64,000 nucleotides of DNA from Halobacteriovorax marinus. Its GTDB lineage: Bacteria; Bdellovibrionota; Bacteriovoracia; Bacteriovoracales; Bacteriovoracaceae. The notes beneath the pieces are model-generated. The model had not been told where the DNA came from. It was given only the letters and a program-made list of their open reading frames with translations, and searched no databases. Both the position numbers and the translations under genes were made by a program. The DNA lies in assembly GCA_002163155.1 (NCBI GenBank), contig MAAO01000016.1, positions 248,001-312,000 of the forward strand, written 5' to 3'. Shown here piece after piece: positions 27,309-36,426 of the stretch. Every line of letters starts with the position of its first letter. The first letter of the stretch is position 1.

Positions 27309-27713
27309 ATGGCTACTAAAGGTAAAACTTACGATGCTCATGCTGTAGGAAGAAGAAAGACCTCTGTTGCTAGAGTTTACGTAGCGGAAGGATCTGGAAA
27401 GATAACAGTAAATAAGAGAGAGTTTAAAGAGTACTTTGATAAAGGGACTAACAGATATGTTGTTAATCAACCTTTAGCACTAGTTAAACTTGCTGATAAA
27501 TATGATATAAACATCAACGTTCAAGGTGGTGGAACAACTGGTCAAGCAGGTGCTGTTAGATTAGGTATTGCTAGAGCAATTTTAAAATTAGACCCAGCCC
27601 TTAGAGCTGAGCTGAAAGCTGCAGGTTTTCTTACTCGTGACTCTAGAAAAGTTGAGCGTAAGAAATACGGTCTTAAAGGCGCAAGAGCCAAGTACCAATT
27701 CTCAAAACGTTAA
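27309..27713 (+). CDS. rpsI: Ribosomal protein S9 (uS9)
   Basis: S9 is a small-subunit protein whose C-terminal tail reaches the P-site tRNA. The frame is open from 27294, but GAGAGGA at 27296-27302 marks the ATG at 27309, giving 134 residues. [31 protein letters not shown]-like and the terminal [11 protein letters not shown] with the conserved last Lys-Arg are all present. A terminator follows at 27736. Confidence 0.98.
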   Translation: MATKGKTYDAHAVGRRKTSVARVYVAEGSGKITVNKREFKEYFDKGTNRYVVNQPLALVKLADKYDININVQGGGTTGQAGAVRLGIARAILKLDPALRAELKAAGFLTRDSRKVERKKYGLKGARAKYQFSKR

Positions 27714-27735
27714 TATTTGTTTTAAGATATATAAT

Positions 27736-27762
27736 AAAGGCCCACTTCTGTGGGCCTTTTTA
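27736..27762 (+). terminator. Intrinsic terminator after rpsI
   Basis: GGCCCAC and GTGGGCC form a perfect 7-base-pair stem with a TTCT loop, preceded by AAA and followed by a run of five Ts. It ends the rplM-rpsI unit. Confidence 0.93.
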
Positions 27763-27776
27763 TTTTAAACTCTACT

Positions 27777-30389
27777 ATGTCTAATCAAAATATTGTTATT
27801 AAGGGCGCTCGTACTCATAATCTAAAAAATTTAGATTTGAAGATAAGGCTCAATTCTATAACTTGTATATGTGGACCTTCTGGCTCCGGTAAATCTTCAT
27901 TGGCTTTTCATACAATACTGACAGAATCTAAGCGAAGATTTATGAATTCGTTTCCAAGTGATGTTAAATTTTTTTGGGATATTCCTCAGTCTGCTGATGT
28001 TGATGAGATTACTCCTGTGCTTCCTGTTTGGGGTTTGGCTCAATCAAATCCTGTTGTGGGTTCAAGGCCCTGCGCCGTTGACCTGATGGGGGTGAATGAA
28101 AGGCTTTCCAAAATTCTATATTCTCTTGGGAAAAACTATTGTCCAGTCCATAAGGAGCCATTAGAGGTTAAGCTATCTCTAGATGAAATGTTAGAATTTA
28201 TAAATAAACAAAAAATAGATTCAAAAGACGTTGTTCACCTCTTTTTAGACCGAGATGACTATTCATCTATTTATGGAGATACCTTTTTTCCATCTAGGTC
28301 CTATGAGGAGGGAGTCTGTGATTTTGATGATAGTCATAGGTACTGGGAACTTCTAAAGTTTAGGTACTCTAAGATAGGTAAGTTGGAAAATAGGCTTAAA
28401 GAGCTCCGACTAAATAGTACTTCTGGTTCTTTGCTTATTTATATTCCAGCCGTTGATAGTAAGTGTGTAATTAGAATATCAAAAGAAAGGAAATGCTCAA
28501 AATGTGAAAAAGTCGAAAAAATAAAAATTTCTTCACCTTTAGTCTTTTCTCCTTTTTCTCCTTTAGGTGCTTGTGACAATTGTTCTGGGCATGGATTAAA
28601 TTTGGAATATGATAGGGAGAAAATTGTTAAGAATGATCGGTTATCTTTAAAAGAGGGGGCTGTAAACTTTCTTACGTATTCTCATTTTAAGCATATTTTT
28701 CCAGACATGATTAGAGAGGCTAAAAAAGCTGGGTTTGATACAAATGTTCCCTTTCATAAATTAAGTAAAAAGGTTTGGACCTTTTTGGAAAATGGTTCAG
28801 GTAGTTATTGTGGTTTACTTGTAATGTACGATTATTTAGAAACCAAGAAATATAAAAAGAATATAAGAATTTTAATTCGTTCTTTAAAGTCTGAAGTAAT
28901 TTGCGAAAGTTGCGACAGTACACGTTTGAGTAGGGATTTACTGTCTTTTAGAATTCCACAACTTAAGAGGTTTGATTTAGAAACTATTTTGAAATTTAAC
29001 TTCAATCAGCTTTTTGAGTTTGTTATTGAGTTAGAGAAAGTAAAAGATAAAATTGTAAATTGGAAAGATGTTTCAAGAATGATTAGTGCTCTTAAAGGTA
29101 TTTTAAAAGTGTCTCTTGATTTAGGATTGGGGCATTTATCATTGTTATCTAAGGTTAAAGCTTTATCTATAAATAATTATCAAAAAATAATACTAGTAAA
29201 GTATCTTTCTTTTGAAGGATCTGGTTCACTTTTTATTTTAGATGAATCTAGTTTAGGCCTAGATTTGAGTGAACAAAAAGTACTACTAAAGTACTTAAGA
29301 AAATTGAAATCAAGCTTCAATACAATTGTCTTGGTTGATCATAGTGATTTCTTGCAACGAAATAGTGATGAAATTATATTGATGGGTCCAGGTGCTGGAC
29401 CTGATGGTGGAAAAATAACTTATCAAGGTAAATATAAATCACAATCTTTATCTAAACCGAAAAAGAGGATAGAGAAGAATCTTGAAGAATTTTCTATTGC
29501 TAAAATAACTACGCAAAATTTTAGTCTAGAAAATATAAATGTTGCAATTAATGGACTTAATATTGTCCGTGGAAAAAGTTACTCTAGTAAGAAAGAAATA
29601 TATATAGAGGGTTTAGCTAATATTGTTTCAGAAGTCTTAGGGCTCGATAAAATTTCAAAAAGTGAAGTAGATTTTAAAAGACCCAAGAAGTTACCCAACT
29701 TTTCTAAAGTTCTAGTGCTTAATTCAAAGTTTAATAAGTTCAGTTCTCGGTCCTCTGTGGGAACAATGATTGGACTCACTCCTTATATTAGAAAGTATTA
29801 TGCCAACTTGCCCGTATCAAAAAATCTAGGCTTAAAAGATGGACATTTTTCTTCTAACTCGGAATTAGGGAAGTGTATCAGTTGTGAAGGCAAGGGCTTA
29901 GTCTCTGTTGATATGCAGTTCTTAGAAGATATTCAGTTTGTTTGTGATGATTGTAAGGGGATGAAGCTAAAACCTTTTATAGCAACAATAACAGATGGGA
30001 ATTTTTCAATTTACGAAACGCTTAGCAAGCCAATGAGTGAAGTTATTCCTAATTTATCGACAAGCTCTTATGGAAGAGGACTAACTCCAAAAGGAAAACG
30101 AATATGGGAGTATCTTAAACTTTTAAATTTAGATTACTTAAGTTTGGATCGCTCTCTTAGTTCACTCTCTGGTGGTGAAAAGCAGCGACTTAAACTACTT
30201 TCAGAGCTTCAAAAAAATATCGAAAATTCATTAATAATCTTTGAAGACTTGTCGTTTGGCCTCTCTCACCGTGAAATATATAAGATTGGAGAATTCCTCG
30301 ACTCATTGATTAAGAAGGGGAATACAATCGTTTTAGTGGACGAAAATGAGCACTTCTCAAGTTATGCGGACAGAATAATTAATGTGTAA
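27777..30389 (+). CDS. UvrA-like ABC ATPase with one degenerate ATP site
   Basis: UvrA scans DNA for damage in nucleotide excision repair. This 870-residue relative keeps the UvrA plan: KGARTHNLKNLDL, Walker A GPSGSGKSS (about 32-40), two zinc modules (CSKC with CDNC around 235-275, CISC with CDDC around 700-725), MGPGAGPDGG, and LSGGEKQR (about 798-805). The second Walker A is absent (RGKSYSSKKE where GxSGSGKST belongs), the second Walker B reads IIFEDLS, and the first signature (ALSINNYQKI) is lost. It is shorter than UvrA (about 940 aa). The ATG at 27777 is preferred over a GTG at 27750 that lies inside the terminator; neither has a good SD. It is likely a paralogue, not the housekeeping uvrA. 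Confidence 0.85.
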   Translation: MSNQNIVIKGARTHNLKNLDLKIRLNSITCICGPSGSGKSSLAFHTILTESKRRFMNSFPSDVKFFWDIPQSADVDEITPVLPVWGLAQSNPVVGSRPCAVDLMGVNERLSKILYSLGKNYCPVHKEPLEVKLSLDEMLEFINKQKIDSKDVVHLFLDRDDYSSIYGDTFFPSRSYEEGVCDFDDSHRYWELLKFRYSKIGKLENRLKELRLNSTSGSLLIYIPAVDSKCVIRISKERKCSKCEKVEKIKISSPLVFSPFSPLGACDNCSGHGLNLEYDREKIVKNDRLSLKEGAVNFLTYSHFKHIFPDMIREAKKAGFDTNVPFHKLSKKVWTFLENGSGSYCGLLVMYDYLETKKYKKNIRILIRSLKSEVICESCDSTRLSRDLLSFRIPQLKRFDLETILKFNFNQLFEFVIELEKVKDKIVNWKDVSRMISALKGILKVSLDLGLGHLSLLSKVKALSINNYQKIILVKYLSFEGSGSLFILDESSLGLDLSEQKVLLKYLRKLKSSFNTIVLVDHSDFLQRNSDEIILMGPGAGPDGGKITYQGKYKSQSLSKPKKRIEKNLEEFSIAKITTQNFSLENINVAINGLNIVRGKSYSSKKEIYIEGLANIVSEVLGLDKISKSEVDFKRPKKLPNFSKVLVLNSKFNKFSSRSSVGTMIGLTPYIRKYYANLPVSKNLGLKDGHFSSNSELGKCISCEGKGLVSVDMQFLEDIQFVCDDCKGMKLKPFIATITDGNFSIYETLSKPMSEVIPNLSTSSYGRGLTPKGKRIWEYLKLLNLDYLSLDRSLSSLSGGEKQRLKLLSELQKNIENSLIIFEDLSFGLSHREIYKIGEFLDSLIKKGNTIVLVDENEHFSSYADRIINV

Positions 30390-30433
30390 TGTGTTTTCAG
30401 TTGGTTAGGCTTGTTAGTACATGACGAATTGTG

Positions 30434-30460
30434 TAAAGAATTTGCAGAAATAGCCGATAA
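30434..30460 (+). promoter_or_regulatory. Sigma-28 (FliA)-type promoter candidate
   Basis: TAAA at 30434-30437 and GCCGATAA at 30453-30460 are separated by exactly 15 bases, an exact match to the E. coli FliA consensus TAAA-N15-GCCGATAA. It lies in the intergenic gap, on the right strand and 32 bases before the start of the secreted-protein gene. If used, it ties the protease operon to the flagellar regulon. The two flagellin genes in this window do not show the same exact match, which is a caution. Confidence 0.6.
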
Positions 30461-30492
30461 TAAAGGTAGGGTTTTAATTAGAGGCTGTACCT

Positions 30493-31230
30493 ATGATCAA
30501 ATTTCTAGCTTTTTTATTCATTATTTCGATTCATTCGATAGTCAGTGCAGCCACGTTTATTCCCTTGTCTCTAGATAAACAATTGGAAGATGCTTCAGGT
30601 GTTTTAAAGGGAAAGTTTGTTGGTCTCTCTTATAGAAAAATGGGTGAAAACAAAATTATCACAGAAGCCACTTTTCAAATTATAGAAAGTTCGGGAATAA
30701 AACAAAGAGATATAATTAATAAAAATAATTTCAAAGTTATTTATCCCGGTGGAAAATGGCAAAATTTAGACTATAGAGTATCTGGTACTCCAACTTTTAA
30801 GCCAAATGAAGTTACTTTATTAGTTGTAAAGAAATCTCCCATTGGCTTTATAGTGAAAGGTCTAGCTATGGGAAAATATCTTATACAAGAAAGTAGAGAA
30901 GAGACCTTCTATAAATCATCAGTCTTTCCTAATCATCCAGCTCTTGGGAAAATTTCTATAAAGCAATTTAATGATAGTCTGGTAAGAAGCTTTGGCTCTC
31001 CCTTAGTGAAAGTTAAAACAGATAAATTTGTCTATGTTCCAAATAAAGATAATAGAGTTGTTTCCGGGAGAGCTCCTGCTAGTATCAGAAATAACCGTAC
31101 GATAGCGAGTGAAACTCTAGATGATAATGAAGAAAAATCATCTTCAAGTACATTTTGGCTTGTGATTCTTTTTGCAGCACTTGGTGGTTATTCAGCACTT
31201 TCCATTAAAAAGAAACATCATAGGAAATAG
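30493..31230 (+). CDS. Exported protein with C-terminal membrane anchor, unknown function
   Basis: The 245-residue protein has a signal peptide (about 1-20, ending VSAATF) and a beta-rich domain (about 25-175). A Ser-rich stretch (about 210-216) is then followed by a hydrophobic segment (about 217-235) and a basic tail KKKHHRK, which is the layout of a C-terminally anchored or sorted surface protein. No catalytic motif is recognised. It is separated by 5 bases from the metalloprotease gene and shares the sigma-28-like promoter, so it may act with that protease, for example as an inhibitor, substrate or presenter; this is a guess. Confidence 0.72.
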   Translation: MIKFLAFLFIISIHSIVSAATFIPLSLDKQLEDASGVLKGKFVGLSYRKMGENKIITEATFQIIESSGIKQRDIINKNNFKVIYPGGKWQNLDYRVSGTPTFKPNEVTLLVVKKSPIGFIVKGLAMGKYLIQESREETFYKSSVFPNHPALGKISIKQFNDSLVRSFGSPLVKVKTDKFVYVPNKDNRVVSGRAPASIRNNRTIASETLDDNEEKSSSSTFWLVILFAALGGYSALSIKKKHHRK

Positions 31231-31235
31231 TAAGA

Positions 31236-33032
31236 ATGCTTAAGCCCTTTTCATTCATTCTTCTTCTCTTGATATCTTTATCAGCGCAAGCATTTGTCAT
31301 AAATAGAGTCTCAAATGGTAGTTATATAAAGTGGCAATCGGGTAAAGTTATTAATTTAAATTTATCAACATCAAACTTGGATGGCTTAAGTAGCGCTAAT
31401 GTTCAAAGTATTGTTGCTAACTCTGTAAGTCAGTGGACTTCAAAAATACCAAATCAGGTTAAATTGTTCACAACAAATGATGGTGAGTTTTCTTCTCGAA
31501 ATGATATTTATTTTCAAAATAATAGTGTGTTTTTTTCAGATCCTACGATCGTGGCATCAACGACTATGTTGTCAGATATTAATACAGGTCAATTATATGA
31601 AGCAGATATTATTTTAAATGATTCACAACATACATTCAGTACTTCCACAATAAGTAAGAAATATCTTGGAAATATTATTACTCACGAAGTAGGGCACTTA
31701 CTGGGTCTTGGGCATAGTCAAATTTTAGATGCTTCAATGTTTTATGAGTTACGTAAAGGACAAAGTCTACTACATGACGACGATAATAGTGGTGTAAGAC
31801 ATTTGTATGGAACGTCGGGTTTAGGAACTATAAGTGGAACTGTAGCTGGCAGTGCGGGCCTTATATCGATATTTGGAGCACATGTTATAGCATTTAGTTT
31901 GCAGAAAGGAGAAGAGGTTGCTTCGTCTGTTTCAGATTCAAATGGATCATTTGTTATTAATAATCTACCTTTGAATGAGACTTACTTTCTCTACGTGGAA
32001 CCTTTGAATAATTTATCATCGCTTCCATCTTATTATAGCGTTCGAAAGAAAAATTTCTGTGACTCGAATAACTCATACAAGGGAGCATTCTTTCAGAGAT
32101 GCTTTGGTAGTGATAGAGGTCATCCCTATGGAATAAAACTTTCCTCTTCTACTGTAAATATTAATGTGGGTTATGTTTCAATAAAGTGTGGCTTAGATGT
32201 TTCAGGTGATTACAATCTTTCAAAAGGTAGTTCGAATAGTATAAACCTTGTCTCTCAGGATATTTCAAATCACTATATCGGTAGCTCAAGTGTCGGTTTT
32301 TTTAATTCCAAAAATATTGCAGGTACAGTTGTATTTGATGACGCTCAAGATGAATATAGTCTAAACCTCTCTCAACATAATCTGTCTTCTATATATCCAG
32401 GAAAAGATCTCTATCTTGAAGTCCAAATTCATACTCAACCATTTTTCTCTCCATTAAGAGTAAAGGCTTCTCTAGATAATGCAGATTATATGACGCCCAT
32501 TTTGTATCCCTCAACTCCTTCTATTCCAATCGATGCGAATGGGAATTATGACCTAGATATAAAAATTAGAATCCCAATGAATTTGGATCAAAGCAAGAAT
32601 GTTTTCTCTTTAAAACTATTTCCTGAAAGTTTAGATAATCTGTCTTACAGTCCATACGTGCAAGATATCTTTACTGTGGGGAAAATTCACTATAATGAGG
32701 GAAGGCATTTCTATTTCATGACGACTAGGCTCATAGAGAAAGTGGGAATTGATTATTACCAGGTTAGTGAAAAAAATTATGGATCTCTGTCCGATAATCA
32801 AAACTGTATGGATGCTAGTGGAACTTATAAGGTTGTAGCTAATACGGTTACTACGGAAAGTTTTTTAAAGAAGTCCTCTAAGAAGAAAGATGATGCTCTT
32901 CCGCTAGCATGTGGGTCAATTACGACGACACGTGGTGGTCCTACAGGTGGTGGACCCGGTGCGTCGCTCGTTTTGACAGGTTTTTTCATGATTTTGGCCT
33001 TAAGATTCAAATCATCTCAGATTCTCGAATAA
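31236..33032 (+). CDS. Secreted matrixin-like zinc metalloprotease with C-terminal sorting-type tail
   Basis: This is a probable secreted or surface endopeptidase. The 598-residue product has a signal peptide (about 1-19, ending LSAQA), a catalytic domain (about 30-190) with the zinc motif HEVGHLLGLGH (His, His, His) at about 150-160 and a Met-turn ASMFYEL about 8 residues later, as in M10 matrixins, then a carboxypeptidase-regulatory-like beta domain (about 195-255) and a long beta-rich part with paired cysteines. The last 40 residues hold a Gly-rich run RGGPTGGGPG, a hydrophobic segment and RFK, like GlyGly-CTERM or MYXO-CTERM tails. In a predatory bacterium such an enzyme could act on prey, which is inference. 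Confidence 0.85.
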   Translation: MLKPFSFILLLLISLSAQAFVINRVSNGSYIKWQSGKVINLNLSTSNLDGLSSANVQSIVANSVSQWTSKIPNQVKLFTTNDGEFSSRNDIYFQNNSVFFSDPTIVASTTMLSDINTGQLYEADIILNDSQHTFSTSTISKKYLGNIITHEVGHLLGLGHSQILDASMFYELRKGQSLLHDDDNSGVRHLYGTSGLGTISGTVAGSAGLISIFGAHVIAFSLQKGEEVASSVSDSNGSFVINNLPLNETYFLYVEPLNNLSSLPSYYSVRKKNFCDSNNSYKGAFFQRCFGSDRGHPYGIKLSSSTVNINVGYVSIKCGLDVSGDYNLSKGSSNSINLVSQDISNHYIGSSSVGFFNSKNIAGTVVFDDAQDEYSLNLSQHNLSSIYPGKDLYLEVQIHTQPFFSPLRVKASLDNADYMTPILYPSTPSIPIDANGNYDLDIKIRIPMNLDQSKNVFSLKLFPESLDNLSYSPYVQDIFTVGKIHYNEGRHFYFMTTRLIEKVGIDYYQVSEKNYGSLSDNQNCMDASGTYKVVANTVTTESFLKKSSKKKDDALPLACGSITTTRGGPTGGGPGASLVLTGFFMILALRFKSSQILE

Positions 33033-33106
33033 AGGACTTGGTTTCCTGTCTGGTTAGTATCATAATATTATAGTGTTAATGGCTGATTTCATTAGGAAAT
33101 TACATC

Positions 33107-33580
33107 ATGAGAAAATGGATTTTTTCAGTATTTATTTTAGTTCTATCATTTACCTCTTACTCACAAGATTTAATGGGCGAGAGAATTCGAAGAATTTCGA
33201 GTTCTAAAAAGTCTGTCTATTTTGATGGTGGGATATTTCATAATGGTGGCCCCAAAAGAAAGTCTAAACTAAAGGCTGTTCGTCATTCTTTTGCCCCTAA
33301 GAGAGGGTATGAGCGAATTGTTTTTGACTTTACAACAAGTAAAATTCCGAGAGTGTATGGAAATATTTCTTCAGGAGAGAGGAAGTTGTATGTGGATTTC
33401 TTCGACACGGAATTAACAAGTTCTATAAATTCATTTGGCAAAAGTAAATTTGTAAATGAAATTAAATTTTTTCCCATTAGCAAAGACTCACTATCTATTG
33501 AGTTATCTTTTACCAAGTCAGCTAGTATAGATATTTTCTATCTTAGTGCACCTGGTAGATTAGTAATTGATGTAAAATAA
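33107..33580 (+). CDS. Exported AMIN-like domain protein
   Basis: The 157-residue product has a signal peptide (about 1-19, ending TSYSQ) and a single beta-rich domain (about 60-157). The pattern YERIVFDFTTSKIPRVYG followed by KLYVDFFDT and ending APGRLVIDVK is that of AMIN domains, which localise envelope proteins to peptidoglycan, as in the N-terminal part of PilQ. It stands alone, without an amidase or secretin domain. It lies 74 bases after the protease gene and 13 bases before lon. Confidence 0.7.
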   Translation: MRKWIFSVFILVLSFTSYSQDLMGERIRRISSSKKSVYFDGGIFHNGGPKRKSKLKAVRHSFAPKRGYERIVFDFTTSKIPRVYGNISSGERKLYVDFFDTELTSSINSFGKSKFVNEIKFFPISKDSLSIELSFTKSASIDIFYLSAPGRLVIDVK

Positions 33581-33593
33581 TTAAGGAGATTCG

Positions 33594-36092
33594 ATGTCAG
33601 ATCTTGAAAATGAGTATCAGGTTGAGATACGGCCCAGTGATGTGGACGATACTAACTTTCCTGAATCAGTAGTGATTATTCCAATTATGAATAGTCCTAT
33701 TTTTCCAGGAATGATTGCGCCAATAATTTTAACTGAAGATAAGTTTACACCTGAACTTGATGAACAACTTTTGAAAACAGGTTATATAGCTCTAAACTTA
33801 GTTAAATCAGAATTAAAAGATGAGAACGGTAAATTTGTTCCAGAAGAAGATTTAGACTTAGACGCTAGAGAAATTTCTTCGAATGATATTTATAAAGTAG
33901 GTGTTCTTTGTAAAGTCGTTAAGAAGTTAAAGTTGCCAGATGGATCTGTGAATATTTTAGTTCATGGAGTTAAAAGATATAGGGCCTCGGGAATCTCTCA
34001 AGAAGCCCCTTTGATACTTACAAAAATTGATGTTTTTGATGATATTCTAGAGTCGGATGAAGAACTAGATGCATACACTAGATCAGTAATTAATCAGGTT
34101 AAAAAACTGAGTGAAATCAATCCTTACTTTAATGAGGAAATGAAACTAGCCATGTTGAACCCACCATCTCCAGGTGCATTGGCAGACCTTGTTGCATTTG
34201 CAATATCTTTAGATATTTCTGAGGCACAAGATTTCTTAGAAACTCTTGTTGTGAAAAAGAGATTTGCAAAACTTCTCGTATACCTAAAAAGAGAGAAAGA
34301 TGTTGCAGACATTCAAAAGAAAATTTCTGATGAAGTTAACGACAAAGTAAATAAGTATCAGAGAGAATATTTTCTAAGAGAACAGCTAAAAGTTATTCGT
34401 AACGAACTTGGTATGGATGAAGATGAGAAATCTCGTGACCTCAAGAAAATGCGACAACAGGTCGAGGAAGCAGGACTTCCTGAAGAGACCTTGAAATCTT
34501 TAGTAGAAGAGTTAGATCGTTTAGAAGTAATTCCTGATAGCTCGCCTGAGTATAATGTTACAAGAACATATATTAATTGGATGTTAGATCTTCCTTGGAC
34601 GAAGTCTACTGATGATAAAATTGATATGCCTACGGCAGCTAAAATTCTTGAAAAAGATCACTATGGATTAGAAAAAGCTAAAGAGAGAATCTTAGAGTTT
34701 CTAGCAGTAAGGAAATTAAAGCCAGGATATGATGGAACGATTCTTTGTTTATCTGGACCTCCAGGTGTTGGAAAAACTTCATTAGGAAAAAGTGTTGCCG
34801 AAGCTCTTGGCCGAAAGTTTTATCGTTTTAGTCTTGGTGGAATGAGAGATGAAGCGGAAATCAAAGGACATAGAAGAACATATGTTGGAGCTATGCCGGG
34901 TAAAATTATTCAGGCCTTAAAAAGAGTTGAAGTTAACAACCCTGTTATTATGCTTGATGAGATTGATAAATTAGGTCAATCTTTTCAGGGAGATCCTGCA
35001 TCTGCTCTTTTAGAGGTGTTAGACCCTGAACAAAATTCAACTTTCATAGATAATTACTTAGACGTTCCTTTTGATCTATCTAAGGTTTTATTTATTGCAA
35101 CAGCGAACTACTTAGGTGATATCCCAGAACCTCTACTTGATAGAATGGAAGTTATCGAACTAAGTGGTTATTCTATTGAAGAAAAAGTTTCAATTGCTAC
35201 TAAGTGGGTAATTCCTAAGCAACTTAAGAAGCATGGCTTAAATCGTTCAGATTTTTCTCTAACAAGTTCTGTAATCAAAAAACTTATATCTGACTACGCT
35301 AGAGAGCCTGGCGTAAGAGTGATGGAACAATACGTTGCTAAACTTTGTAGAAAAGCTGCTCTATTAAAGGTTTCTTCTAAGAGAAAAGTAAAAAAGTTTT
35401 CTCCTTCAGTTACAGATTTAGAAAAATTAGTTGGAAGTGCCAGATACTCAAGTGATATGGCGCAAAAATCTGTTAAACCAGGTGTCGTTACTGGACTTGC
35501 GTGGACAGCTTATGGTGGTGAGATTCTCTTTATTGAAACTCTTCCTCTTGCAGGTAAGGGAGGATTTAAACTAACGGGTCAGTTAGGTGATGTCATGCAT
35601 GAATCAGCCAACTTAGCCTATAGTTATGTGAAGAAGCTATTACAACAAGAAATAGATGCTGAACTTAGAAAAAAACCTAAGAAGAAAAAGGCAAAAAGTG
35701 AAGATGATAAAACTCCTGTAGAGGTGCCAGAAGACTTCTTATCAGAACATGAGGTTCATCTACATTTACCAGCCGGAGCCACTCCAAAAGACGGTCCTAG
35801 TGCCGGTATAACAATGGCATTAGCTCTCTATAGTCTTGCTTCTGGTAAGAAGGTTAGACCACAACTGGCAATGACTGGTGAGTTGAGTTTAACTGGAAAA
35901 GTTTTACCAGTTGGTGGAATAAAAGAGAAAGTACTGGGAGCTAAAAGGGCCGGTATAAAAGAAATTATAATTCCAAAAGAGTGTGAGAAGGACTTAATTG
36001 AAGTACCTGATAGGCACAGAAAGGGATTGAAGTTTTATCCTGTGGAACATTTTGATGAAGTTTTAAAAATAGCCTTTAAGGGTAAGAAATAA
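33594..36092 (+). CDS. lon: ATP-dependent protease Lon
   Basis: Lon degrades misfolded and regulatory proteins in the cytoplasm. The 832-residue protein has the N-terminal substrate domain (about 22-230), a coiled coil with YQREYFLREQLKVIRNELG (about 253-271), the AAA+ domain with Walker A GPPGVGKTS (about 388-396) and VIMLDEIDK, and the protease domain with catalytic Ser in KDGPSAG (about 736) and Lys in VGGIKEK (about 779). A short Lys-rich insert (KKPKKKKAKSEDD, about 692-704) in the protease domain is unusual. An SD AAGGAG precedes the ATG. A terminator follows directly. Confidence 0.98.
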   Translation: MSDLENEYQVEIRPSDVDDTNFPESVVIIPIMNSPIFPGMIAPIILTEDKFTPELDEQLLKTGYIALNLVKSELKDENGKFVPEEDLDLDAREISSNDIYKVGVLCKVVKKLKLPDGSVNILVHGVKRYRASGISQEAPLILTKIDVFDDILESDEELDAYTRSVINQVKKLSEINPYFNEEMKLAMLNPPSPGALADLVAFAISLDISEAQDFLETLVVKKRFAKLLVYLKREKDVADIQKKISDEVNDKVNKYQREYFLREQLKVIRNELGMDEDEKSRDLKKMRQQVEEAGLPEETLKSLVEELDRLEVIPDSSPEYNVTRTYINWMLDLPWTKSTDDKIDMPTAAKILEKDHYGLEKAKERILEFLAVRKLKPGYDGTILCLSGPPGVGKTSLGKSVAEALGRKFYRFSLGGMRDEAEIKGHRRTYVGAMPGKIIQALKRVEVNNPVIMLDEIDKLGQSFQGDPASALLEVLDPEQNSTFIDNYLDVPFDLSKVLFIATANYLGDIPEPLLDRMEVIELSGYSIEEKVSIATKWVIPKQLKKHGLNRSDFSLTSSVIKKLISDYAREPGVRVMEQYVAKLCRKAALLKVSSKRKVKKFSPSVTDLEKLVGSARYSSDMAQKSVKPGVVTGLAWTAYGGEILFIETLPLAGKGGFKLTGQLGDVMHESANLAYSYVKKLLQQEIDAELRKKPKKKKAKSEDDKTPVEVPEDFLSEHEVHLHLPAGATPKDGPSAGITMALALYSLASGKKVRPQLAMTGELSLTGKVLPVGGIKEKVLGAKRAGIKEIIIPKECEKDLIEVPDRHRKGLKFYPVEHFDEVLKIAFKGKK

Positions 36093-36121
36093 AAAAAGGG
36101 AGCTATTAGCTCCCTTTTTTT
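36091..36121. terminator. Terminator after lon, shared with rpoZ side
   Basis: GGGAGCT and AGCTCCC form a perfect 7-base-pair stem around ATT, with seven As before and seven Ts after. Because of this symmetry it can end both the lon unit from the left and the convergent rpoZ unit from the right. Confidence 0.94.
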
Positions 36122-36142
36122 ATATTTAATTATTAAATAAAT

Positions 36143-36355
36143 CTAGAATTCATCAGAATCGTATTCACTGATAGGAGCATGCTTAACTTTACTAGCAGAA
36201 ATTTCTCTTAAAGCTGTTACAACTTCTTTGTTTTTACTTCTAACAAGAGATTCAGAACCATCTCTTAGTTGCTTTACTCTTTTTATGGTCAGGTGAACAA
36301 GCTCGTATCTATTTTCAACTTTTTCCAAGCAGTCTTCAATTGTAATTCTGGCCAT
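36143..36355 (-). CDS. rpoZ: RNA polymerase omega subunit
   Basis: Omega helps assemble and stabilise beta-prime in RNA polymerase and forms part of a ppGpp site in proteobacteria. The 70-residue product [20 protein letters not shown] with the following KRVKQLRDG and [11 protein letters not shown] matches the family over its full length. It is usually next to gmk or spoT; here its neighbours are lon (convergent) and an acyl-CoA synthetase gene upstream. An SD CGGAG lies before the ATG. Confidence 0.95.
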   Translation of the reverse strand: MARITIEDCLEKVENRYELVHLTIKRVKQLRDGSESLVRSKNKEVVTALREISASKVKHAPISEYDSDEF

Positions 36356-36389
36356 TTGTATCTCCGTTAAATAAAAATTTGAATATTCT

Positions 36390-36418
36390 TAAGTATGATA
36401 TTTTTAGTATATTGTCAA
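36390..36418 (-). promoter_or_regulatory. Candidate promoter for rpoZ
   Basis: On the minus strand an exact -35 TTGACA lies at 36418-36413. The best -10 at 17 bases spacing is TACTTA, which is poor, although the stretch is AT-rich. The -35 overlaps the end region of the upstream gene's intergenic gap. It gives rpoZ a possible promoter independent of the acyl-CoA synthetase gene. Confidence 0.35.
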
Positions 36419-36426
36419 AATGTCTT

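Noticed and set aside
27750-27776. GTG start for the UvrA-like gene inside the rpsI terminator
   Set aside because: The GTG is part of the terminator stem, and the UvrA-like homology starts after the ATG at 27777.
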